NCBI GenBank assembly: GCA_031550405.1
Contig: JAVBOP010000209.1
Location: forward strand, 1 to 6,046
DNA from: JAVBOP01 sp031550405
Lineage (GTDB): Bacteria > Bacteroidota > Ignavibacteria > Kapaibacteriales > UBA2268
Direction: 5' to 3'
DNA: 6,046 bases
The notes under the pieces are model-generated. The model searched no databases and had not been told where the DNA came from. It saw only the letters and a list, made by a program, of their open reading frames with translations. Shown piece by piece: positions 1 through 5,788 of the stretch. Each line of letters begins with the position of its first letter. Within the stretch, counting starts at the first letter, position 1. A program made the translations under genes and the position numbers.

Positions 1-48
1 GAGCTTGAGGGACAAACCACCGGCAGCATGCAGTTCACCAAACGATAA
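1..48 (+). CDS. C-terminal end of an unidentified protein (partial)
   Basis: Frame 1 is open from the window edge and ends in TAA at 46-48, giving the 15-residue tail ELEGQTTGSMQFTKR. The fragment is too short to recognise a family. Support is indirect: a GC-rich hairpin that looks like a terminator starts about 20 bases after the stop, and 10 of the 15 sense codons end in G or C, which is richer than the AT-rich genes that follow. The minus strand is also open through this stretch (from about 107 to the edge), so the strand assignment is tentative. Confidence 0.4.
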   Translation, partial: ELEGQTTGSMQFTKR

Positions 49-68
49 CAGCAAAGCATCGAAAAAAG

Positions 69-103
69 ATAGAGCCCCGTTAGCAGCAGCATATCGGGGC
101 TAT
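69..103. terminator. Hairpin, probable bidirectional intrinsic terminator
   Basis: AGCCCCG (73-79) pairs with CGGGGCT (95-101) around a 15-base loop; two more A-T pairs can form at the base if AG at 71-72 bulges out. Read on the minus strand, the stem is followed by a run of six T (67 to 62), the classic intrinsic terminator layout, which would end the prfB transcript. Read on the plus strand, the stem is followed by a weaker T/A-rich tail (ATTGTTGTATAT) and would end the partial gene at 1-48. The position between two convergent genes fits shared use. Confidence 0.6.
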
Positions 104-227
104 TGTTGTATATATGTACGATGGAGTTTATGAAAAAATATTCATAAAATCATTGCATGTATTTTCATTTGGGCGATTTCTTTAATAACCATTCAGATAT
201 AGGTAATTATTCAAGGAAATGGTATTA

Positions 228-1320
228 TTATATCAGCAAGTATGCTTTGATGAAATCATCAATGTCGCCGTCCATAACTGCATGTATATCTGTGCGCTTA
301 AGCTCTGTTCGATGGTCGTTTACCATTGTGTATGGCTGGAAAGTATAGGAACGAATTTGGCTTCCCCATTCGATTTTCTTCTTTGCATCTTCGAGCACTG
401 CTTTTTTTGCCTCTTCTTCCTTCAATTTAATTTGATAGAGCCTTGATTTCAGCATTTTCATTGCCCTTTCGCGATTCAAAAACTGCGATCTTTCCTGCTG
501 GCAAGAAACTACAATGCCAGAAGGAGCATGCCTTATACGCACAGCCGTTTCGACTTTATTCACATTCTGTCCGCCTTTGCCGCCCGAACGGAACGTATCT
601 ATTTCCAAATCGGCAGGATTTATTTCAATGACAATATCGTCATTTTCAATAATCGGATATGCGAAAACCGATGCGAAAGAAGTGTGGCGGCGGGAGTTGG
701 AGTCAAAAGGAGATATACGGACCAGCCGATGAACGCCTGTTTCTGATTTTAAATAGCCGGCAGCAAATTTACCGCTAAATTCTAATGTACAGGATTTAAT
801 GCCGGGTCCGTCGCCAGCAATTTCATCTATTAGTATTACCTTATAGTTATGGCGTTCACCCCAGCGGGTGTACATTCGCACAAGCATTTCAGCCCAATCT
901 TGCGCATCTATGCCGCCAGCCCCGGAATGTATTGTTAAAATGGCATTGCAATTGTCATTTGGATCGGAGAGTAAACTTGTTATCTCCATATTTTCAAGCA
1001 TGTTGAGAGCTTTCGCTATTTCAATATTTATTTCCTCTTCAAGCGCGGCATTGTTTTCCTCATTCGCAAGTTCCCACAATGCTTCAGCATCGCTGATAAC
1101 AACATCCATTTCATTGTAGGAATCAAGCCAAACCTTAAGATTAGCAATATCCTGCATTATTTTTTTTGCATTATCCGTGTCATTCCAAAAATCTTCAGAC
1201 TCGGACAATTGCTTTTTTGCATTAATTTCTATTAATTTATTTTCAATGTCAAAGAAACCTCCGCAAGTTTTCGCTTCTTTCTTTCAAATTATCAATTTTT
1301 TCCTTTTGTGGCTCAAGCAT
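228..1320 (-). CDS. prfB: Peptide chain release factor 2 (RF2), expressed by programmed +1 frameshift
   Basis: RF2 recognises UGA and UAA stop codons in the ribosomal A site and triggers hydrolysis of the finished peptide. The gene starts at ATG 1320-1318, runs 23 codons, meets TGA at 1251-1249, and continues in the +1 frame (skipping T1251) to TAA at 230-228. The product is 363 residues, close to the E. coli length of 365. Visible motifs in that numbering are the stop-codon-reading SPF at 203-205, which distinguishes RF2 from RF1, the catalytic GGQ at 249-251 followed by NVNKVETAVR, and a C-terminal ending DGDIDDFIKAYLLI typical of the family. The N-terminal helical domain carries DFWND near residue 43. 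Starting at the TTG at 1208-1206 would give an uninterrupted 326-residue frame but would drop the conserved N-terminus. No clear Shine-Dalgarno sequence precedes the ATG. The gene is divergent from the FIST gene and likely ends at the hairpin near 70-100. Identification is secure. Confidence 0.97.
1248..1263 (-). promoter_or_regulatory. prfB programmed +1 frameshift site
   Basis: On the minus strand the sequence reads CGGAGG TTT CTT TGA C. The Shine-Dalgarno-like GGAGG (1262-1258) lies three bases before the slippery CTT (1254-1252). That codon is followed by the poor-context stop TGA C (1251-1248). This matches the known E. coli arrangement (AGGGGG, three bases, CTT TGA C). There, slow decoding of UGA when RF2 is scarce lets the Leu tRNA slip one base onto UUU, so RF2 controls its own synthesis. 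Here the frame resumes as GAC (Asp), giving RRFL then DIENKLIEIN. No sequencing error needs to be invoked, because the interruption lies exactly at the conserved site. Confidence 0.95.
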
Positions 1321-1392
1321 AATTATATGTTGTTATGAAATTTTTAAATTAATTTCAGTATTTAATTTAGTTCTTAAAAAATTAAAAATGTG

Positions 1393-1430
1393 TATATTGC
1401 ATTCATATTCAGCATGTAAATGCAAATATA
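1393..1430. repeat. Imperfect inverted repeat in the prfB/FIST intergenic spacer
   Basis: TATATTGCATT (1393-1403) is nearly the reverse complement of AATGCAAATATA (1419-1430), with one extra A in the right arm and a 15-base spacer. The repeat sits in the 213-base AT-rich gap between two divergent genes, and its right arm contains the promoter-like box described separately. It may be a protein-binding operator or a chance palindrome in AT-rich DNA. No protein in the window is an obvious binder. Confidence 0.35.
1423..1430 (-). promoter_or_regulatory. Candidate prfB promoter -7 box (TATATTTG)
   Basis: On the minus strand this is TATATTTG followed by C, an exact match to the TAnnTTTG -7 element known for Bacteroidota primary sigma factors. 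It lies about 100 bases upstream of the prfB ATG and points toward it. A good TTG/TTTG -33 partner is not visible 17-19 bases upstream, where the sequence is AT-rich. The call therefore rests on one box and on position, and it assumes the organism belongs to that lineage. Confidence 0.4.
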
Positions 1431-1533
1431 CGAAATTATTAATTAACATATTTAGATTTATTAAAAAAAATTCATAATTTAATTTTAGAATATTCATAAT
1501 TGTTAAAATTATATACTTCAAACAGGTGTCTTT

Positions 1534-2685
1534 ATGCTATTAGTAACAGCTTACTCCAATAATAACGATGCGAAATTGGCGTCGCAGGAAATTTTTGAGC
1601 AATTTAAGCAGAGCAGTTTAGTCCCGAAATTTGTGCTGTATTTCGGTTCGGCAGCTTATGTGCAAAAGGATTTGGCGGAAGCAATGTATGAAACAATGCA
1701 GTGCGAATGTCTGGGCTGCACTTCTGCCGCCGAATATTATGGAACGGAATTAAAGCATAATTCTGTTGTTGCAATGGGATTTTCGGATGGTTTTTTTGCC
1801 GATAAATTCGTCAAAATAATACCAGTTTCTATAAAATCTGAAATTCCATTTAATAATATTGCTGAAGAAATATCGAATTATTTTGGAATTCCTTTTTCTG
1901 ATTTGGAAGATGATAAGTACTTTGGTTTGCTGTTAGATGACTTCACAACATTAAACCAAAATTATTTTATTAGAACTTTGAAAAAAATGTTTAAACCAAA
2001 AATCACTTTGTTTGGCGGAAGTGCTTCAGATATGCCAGAATATGCGCCTGATAAAACGAAAGATTGCGTGCATTATAACGGCGAGATATTTCCTAATTCA
2101 GTGATTTTAACGATATTTAAGCCTGCATGTAAATTTAAATTTAATGTCATGTATTCGCATATTCCTGCCGATGTTGTTGTCAAAATAACCGAGCTGGGTG
2201 AAAATAATCGCATCGTTAAGAAAATCAACAATAAAAAAGCTATTGATATGTTTGTTGAAGCGCTGAAACTTGCAGAAACAGAAATCAGCCATAATTTAAT
2301 CAAATATGCTCTGGGGCTGAAAACTGGCGAAAATAGCTATTCAATATTTGCTACGAATCAAATTTTTGACGACGGTTCTATGATGTTTTTCGCTGATATG
2401 ATCGAAGACGAGGAGTATTATTTTATGCGGTATTCTGATATGTGCCGCAACACACGCCGCAATTTGAAATTGTTGCGCGAAGAAATGGCAAACGACGAAC
2501 TGCTTGGAATGATTCAATTTAACTGTATTGGCAGATATTATATTTTGCTTTCCGAAGGCGAAGAAAAGCAGAAAACCTATTCAAGTTATTTTGATTTTTG
2601 TCCTCACATTGGCTTCGCTTCGAGCAGTGAGTTTTTCAATGATTTCATAAACTATACCTCCGCTTCAATCCTCTTTTATGAATAA
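1534..2685 (+). CDS. FIST N- and C-domain protein (putative small-ligand sensor)
   Basis: The 383-residue product matches the layout of FIST proteins, a sensory module proposed to bind small ligands such as amino acids and found alone or fused to signalling domains. The FIST_N part (about residues 30-210) shows VLYFGSAAYV, the hallmark LGCTSAAE at 60-67 and LFGGSASD at 159-166. The FIST_C part (about 215-370) shows IQFNCIGRYYIL at 327-338 and HIGFASSSEFF at 358-368; the latter corresponds to the usual GFxxxGE motif but lacks its glycine. There is no signal peptide, membrane segment, kinase, GGDEF or methyl-accepting region, so this is a stand-alone cytoplasmic protein. A plausible ribosome site, AGGTG at 1524-1528, lies five bases before the ATG, which supports this start. 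The gene is divergent from prfB and closed by its own terminator, so it looks monocistronic. The family call is firm; ligand and partner are unknown. Confidence 0.85.
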   Translation: MLLVTAYSNNNDAKLASQEIFEQFKQSSLVPKFVLYFGSAAYVQKDLAEAMYETMQCECLGCTSAAEYYGTELKHNSVVAMGFSDGFFADKFVKIIPVSIKSEIPFNNIAEEISNYFGIPFSDLEDDKYFGLLLDDFTTLNQNYFIRTLKKMFKPKITLFGGSASDMPEYAPDKTKDCVHYNGEIFPNSVILTIFKPACKFKFNVMYSHIPADVVVKITELGENNRIVKKINNKKAIDMFVEALKLAETEISHNLIKYALGLKTGENSYSIFATNQIFDDGSMMFFADMIEDEEYYFMRYSDMCRNTRRNLKLLREEMANDELLGMIQFNCIGRYYILLSEGEEKQKTYSSYFDFCPHIGFASSSEFFNDFINYTSASILFYE

Positions 2686-2703
2686 ATTGGCTTGTTCTAA
2701 CTT

Positions 2704-2745
2704 AAAACGTCCACTATTATATTTGGTATATTGGGCGTTTTTTTT
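2704..2745 (+). terminator. Intrinsic terminator after the FIST gene
   Basis: AAAACGTCCA (2704-2713) pairs with TGGGCGTTTT (2732-2741) in a ten-base-pair stem with one T-G wobble. The stem is followed by a run of eight T (2738-2745). It begins 18 bases after the FIST stop codon and lies upstream of ligA, so the two genes are probably transcribed separately. The 18-base loop contains TATATTTG, discussed as a separate observation. Confidence 0.8.
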
Positions 2746-2809
2746 GTAAAGGTAAATATGAAGCGTCATTTTTATTTTGTATATTGATAACACAATTCAT
2801 GCAAACACT

Positions 2810-4849
2810 ATGGAAAATCTTTTTAAGGAAAATATAGACGAAAATATCGTAAGAATCAGTGAAATAAGGAGCTTGATAAAGAAATACGATGAAGCATATT
2901 ATAACCATGCCGAATCCCTTGTTTCTGATTATGAATACGACATGCTGTTTGAGGAGCTGCAGCAGCTCGAAAAGCAGTATCCGCAGCACATTACGCCAGA
3001 TTCTCCCACTCAGCGGGTTGGTGGCAATGCGCTTGCAGAATTTGCTCAAGTCATACATTCAACACCTATGTTGTCGCTTTCAAACACATATAATAACAAT
3101 GACTTGGATGATTTTGACAAACGCGTAGCTTCAGGACTTGAAGGCGAAAAATATCAATATTTTGCAGAACTAAAATATGACGGCGTTTCTATAAGCATAG
3201 AATATAAAGATGGCACTCTATTTCGTGCTTCAACCCGTGGCGATGGCGTTGCAGGCGATGATGTTACATCAAATGTTCGCACTATCCGTGCATTGCCAAT
3301 TGAGGTAAATTCTATAAAAATAGATGGCATAGTGCTGAAAAATTTTGAAATTCGAGGCGAAATATATTTTTCTGAAAATGAATTTTTATTCATAAATGAA
3401 AAGCGAGCTGAGATGGGTGAAAAGCTGTACGCCAATGCTCGAAATTTAGCTGCCGGAACTCTTAAGTTGCTTAATTCAAAGGATGTTGGAAAGCGCCGCC
3501 TGCAAATAGTCTGCTATTATTTATATACTAATGATATTAAATTAAAATTTCATCATGAAAACATACAAATATTGAAAGCGCTTGGCTTTCCTGTCTGCAA
3601 GGAAGCTCAATTATGTGAAAATATAAATGAGGCTAAGTCCTATATAAATGAATGGCATACGAAGCGATTCAATCTTGGTTTTCAAACTGACGGCATTGTT
3701 ATAAAAGTCGATAGCCTGCGTCAACAGGATTACCTTGGCAATATTTCCCGTTCTCCACGCTGGGCGATTGCCTACAAATACGAGCCAGAAACAGCAGAAA
3801 CCATATTAAAAAATATCACGCTTCAAGTTGGTCGAACTGGCGCAATTACGCCGGTTGCAGAGCTTGAGCCTGTGTTTTTGGCAGGTAGCACCATTAGCCG
3901 CGCCACATTGCACAATGCCGATTTCATAGAAACGCTTGACCTGCATATCGGTGATACTGTTGCAATTGAAAAGGGTGGCGATGTTATACCTAAGGTTACG
4001 CGCGTGATTATGAATAAACGTTTATCAAATTCGACAAAATATGAATTTCCAAAAGAGTGTGCGTGCGATTTGAAAACCCCGATATATCGCGTCGAAGGCG
4101 AGGCGAACTATTATTGCGAAAATCCCAATTGTCCTTGGCAGATAAGGCGTCGCATCGAACATTTTGCCTCTCGCAATGCAATGAACATTACAGGGCTTGG
4201 TGAAAAAGTGGTGGATAAACTGGTTGCAATTGGCTATTTGCTTAATATTTCATATATTTATGAATTACATGATGTTCGAGAAAAATTGATTGCCATCGAC
4301 GGTTGGGGCGAAAAAAGCGTGGATAATTTAATTGATGCAATAGAAAATAGCAAGTCTAACTCTATGGAAAAACTGCTATTTGCACTTGGTATTCGTTTCG
4401 TTGGCGAAAAAACAGCAAAAATATTGTCTAAACATTTTGCTTCTATAGACGCTTTGCAATATGCCACAAAAGAGCAACTACTTGGAATATATGAAATTGG
4501 AGATAAAGTTGCCGATTCTGTGATAAAATTTTTTTCCGATGAAAATGAACTGAAAATATTGTCTCGCCTCAAAAATTCGGGACTTAATTTCGAATCCAAA
4601 TCCGACGAGGCTTTGACCGGCAATAAGTTAGAGGGCAAAACCTTTGTCTTCACCGGCGAGTTGCAAGCCATGAGCCGCCAGGAGGCAGTGAAATTGGTTG
4701 AAAAACAGGGCGGCAAGGAGGCGAAATCCGTCAGCAAAAATACCAGCTATGTTGTTGTTGGTGCTGCTCCGGGCAGCAAATACGACAAAGCTCTTTCACT
4801 CGGCATCGCAATATTAACCGAAAGCGATTTTTTAGAATTTATGGTCTAA
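2810..4849 (+). CDS. ligA: NAD-dependent DNA ligase LigA
   Basis: LigA seals 3'-OH/5'-phosphate nicks in duplex DNA using NAD+, joining Okazaki fragments and finishing repair. The 679-residue product has the full bacterial architecture: domain Ia with YYNHAESLVSDYEYD (30-44) for NMN binding; the adenylation domain with AELKYDG, whose nucleotidyl-accepting lysine is K122; TRGDG at 142-146, EIRGE at 180-184 and DGIVIK at 294-299; an OB fold starting VGRTGAITPV near 340; a four-cysteine zinc finger (C417, C419, C436, C441); helix-hairpin-helix repeats (GLGEK, GWGEK, FVGEKTAK, IGDK; about 460-575); and a C-terminal BRCT domain (606-679). Length is normal for the family, near 670. I chose ATG 2810 because the upstream in-frame TTG (2777) adds 11 residues with no family resemblance and has no ribosome site. 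No clear Shine-Dalgarno precedes 2810 either. The first zinc-finger pair is C-x-C instead of the usual C-x2-C. No terminator is obvious downstream. Confidence 0.97.
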   Translation: MENLFKENIDENIVRISEIRSLIKKYDEAYYNHAESLVSDYEYDMLFEELQQLEKQYPQHITPDSPTQRVGGNALAEFAQVIHSTPMLSLSNTYNNNDLDDFDKRVASGLEGEKYQYFAELKYDGVSISIEYKDGTLFRASTRGDGVAGDDVTSNVRTIRALPIEVNSIKIDGIVLKNFEIRGEIYFSENEFLFINEKRAEMGEKLYANARNLAAGTLKLLNSKDVGKRRLQIVCYYLYTNDIKLKFHHENIQILKALGFPVCKEAQLCENINEAKSYINEWHTKRFNLGFQTDGIVIKVDSLRQQDYLGNISRSPRWAIAYKYEPETAETILKNITLQVGRTGAITPVAELEPVFLAGSTISRATLHNADFIETLDLHIGDTVAIEKGGDVIPKVTRVIMNKRLSNSTKYEFPKECACDLKTPIYRVEGEANYYCENPNCPWQIRRRIEHFASRNAMNITGLGEKVVDKLVAIGYLLNISYIYELHDVREKLIAIDGWGEKSVDNLIDAIENSKSNSMEKLLFALGIRFVGEKTAKILSKHFASIDALQYATKEQLLGIYEIGDKVADSVIKFFSDENELKILSRLKNSGLNFESKSDEALTGNKLEGKTFVFTGELQAMSRQEAVKLVEKQGGKEAKSVSKNTSYVVVGAAPGSKYDKALSLGIAILTESDFLEFMV

Positions 4850-4926
4850 CAGGCAAAATAGTTGCTGCAACACAATTTAAGTCATTATAATTTGATATAG
4901 TTACATCATTTTGAAATTACACATAA

Positions 4927-5124
4927 AAAACATGCCCTATTTGTGGCTCAAATCGTACAAAAAAGTCAGGTTTTCAGAATGGATTTCAACGCTATAAATG
5001 CAATTCTTCCTGTTATCAATTTTTGTCAAAAATTGGTCTAAATTCTGCCTTATCCCCTTTGCTAATACAAATTTATAGTTATTTTATTTCCCTAAAAAAT
5101 GTTATACTTGCATATAGATTCTAA
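4927..5124 (+). pseudogene. Zinc-ribbon transposase N-terminal remnant
   Basis: An open frame with no start codon (in-frame TAA at 4924) begins KTCPICGSNRTKKSGF and continues NGFQRYKCNSSCYQF. This is a zinc ribbon with C-x2-C and C-x3-C pairs, a form common at the N-terminus of insertion-sequence transposases of IS1/IS1595-like types. After about 65 codons it stops at 5122-5124, and no catalytic residues follow. The frame starts 77 bases after the ligA stop. It overlaps the beginning of the next remnant and may belong to a second, nested element. The assignment to transposases is by motif style only; the exact family cannot be told. Confidence 0.55.
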
Positions 5125-5460
5125 AATAAAAAACATTAACGTTGCAGAAAATGAACGAGAGTTTGAAAACTTATTAAGAAAACATGCAGGAACGCTTTTG
5201 CTCCTCGTATAAAAATGCTAATACAAATAAAAAAAATATTCAGACAAAATTACACTCAACTCATTTCACCATATCTTGAAGGTGAGTGAAAACACGCTAA
5301 GTATTTGGCGTACAAAGCACTTAAATGGTGGTATTGGAGAGTTGCTGAGTCATAAAAAACTGGACATCGTCCATCAGTTTTTAGTCCAGAGGAGCATGTT
5401 TTTGTAGAAAAAATCCTTATAAATTCGAGTAGTAATATTGCTGGATATAAAGAATTATTG
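5099..5460 (+). pseudogene. Frameshifted, truncated IS630-like transposase (helix-turn-helix part)
   Basis: Translating segment by segment rebuilds the winged helix-turn-helix N-terminus of an IS630-like transposase. From ATG 5099 the first frame gives FENLLRKHAGTL. Near 5195-5200 it shifts to APRIKMLIQIKK and then LISPYLEG. At about 5281 it shifts again to VSENTLSIWRTKHLNGGIGE, the recognition helix region. In the A-run at 5354-5359 it shifts once more to TGHRPSVFSPEEHVFVEKI and NIAGYKELL. Each junction is explained by a one-base insertion or deletion, two of them in homopolymers. The DDE catalytic domain expected after this region is absent: the sequence runs directly into the end of the convergent minus-strand gene. 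It cannot make a working transposase. Terminal inverted repeats were not found. Confidence 0.7.
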
Positions 5461-5787
5461 CTAATTGTTAATCGAAAATCCAATAAAAAACATTTTATCG
5501 CCATTTTGCAAAATAAACCATTCTCCGGAATTTTCTAAACTGTAATCAACTTTATGTGGATAGCCAAATCTGTGATAAGAAGCACCTGATTTCTCGTTAA
5601 TTTCATCTTCTGCTGTTAGCTTGTCAATATCAATATTTGGCATTGTTTTAGCTGACTTTGCGTCATATTTTTGCTCCATATTCAAACCAAAACTTACCGG
5701 TGTTTCTGACGTGCTGATTTGTGCTTGTAAACTATTATAGCATATAAAAATGAATGAAATTATAATATATTTTGCTATCGTTTTCAT
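5461..5787 (-). CDS. N-terminal fragment of a secreted protein (signal peptide plus pro-region)
   Basis: The 108-residue product starts MKTIAKYIIISFIFICYNS, a lysine-bearing start followed by a hydrophobic core, with a probable signal-peptidase cleavage after SLQA (residue 22). The mature part contains MPNIDIDKLTAEDE, FGYPHKVDYSLENSGEW and LQNGDKMFFIGFSI. This resembles the N-terminal pro-region of large secreted trypsin- or lysyl-endopeptidase-like proteins of Bacteroidota, where NSG-W-x-LPNGD-x-xW is followed by hundreds more residues. That resemblance is from memory and is not certain. The frame ends at 5463-5461 just after SINN, where the transposase remnant on the other strand begins, so the gene has probably lost its catalytic and C-terminal parts. 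A strong ribosome site sits nine bases before the ATG, and the upstream gene ends one base away, so the pair is translated as a unit. It could alternatively be a genuine short exported protein. Confidence 0.65.
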   Translation of the reverse strand: MKTIAKYIIISFIFICYNSLQAQISTSETPVSFGLNMEQKYDAKSAKTMPNIDIDKLTAEDEINEKSGASYHRFGYPHKVDYSLENSGEWFILQNGDKMFFIGFSINN

Positions 5788-5788
5788 A

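Larger units (their letters stand above)
4850..5460. other. Gene-free degenerate region downstream of ligA
   Basis: These 611 bases contain no intact gene on either strand. They hold the two transposase remnants described separately, flanked on the left by 77 bases of AT-rich sequence (4850-4926) in which I see no clear terminator, promoter or inverted repeat. The right edge (about 5455-5470) is where plus-strand transposase similarity gives way to the convergent secreted-protein gene. The region looks like an insertion site that later suffered deletion. Confidence 0.65.

Noticed and set aside
80..94. GCAGCAGCA in the hairpin loop as a repeat or CRISPR-like unit
   Set aside because: Three trinucleotides only, confined to a terminator loop; no array, no spaced repeats anywhere in the window.
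1..107. Open minus-strand frame at the left edge
   Set aside because: It has no ATG start in view and would read through a GC-rich hairpin with a T-run; the plus-strand tail followed by a terminator is the simpler reading, though not proven.
157..1119. Several plus-strand open frames of 60-85 codons
   Set aside because: They lie mostly antisense to prfB, show no family features, and are explained by the coding constraint of the real gene.
1206..1208. TTG as start of prfB
   Set aside because: It gives one uninterrupted frame, but the upstream frame encodes a family-like N-terminus and the junction is the canonical RF2 frameshift site.
1333..1521. Minus-strand 62-codon frame in the prfB-FIST spacer
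   Set aside because: Very AT-rich Asn/Ile/Leu/Phe composition with no ribosome site; it looks like chance open sequence in intergenic DNA.
2777..2809. TTG start for ligA adding 11 residues
   Set aside because: The extra residues do not resemble LigA N-termini, no ribosome site precedes the TTG, and ATG 2810 gives a normal-length protein.
2717..3058. Minus-strand 113-codon frame over the ligA start
   Set aside because: Antisense to the well-supported ligA N-terminus and through the terminator; no recognisable motif.
4258..4737. Minus-strand 159-codon frame inside ligA
   Set aside because: Its serine-rich composition is the mirror of the helix-hairpin-helix and BRCT coding region; no domain recognised.
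5256..5504. Minus-strand 82-codon frame over the transposase remnant
   Set aside because: The plus-strand translation in segments gives a clear helix-turn-helix transposase, so this is its antisense shadow and overlaps the end of the secreted-protein gene.
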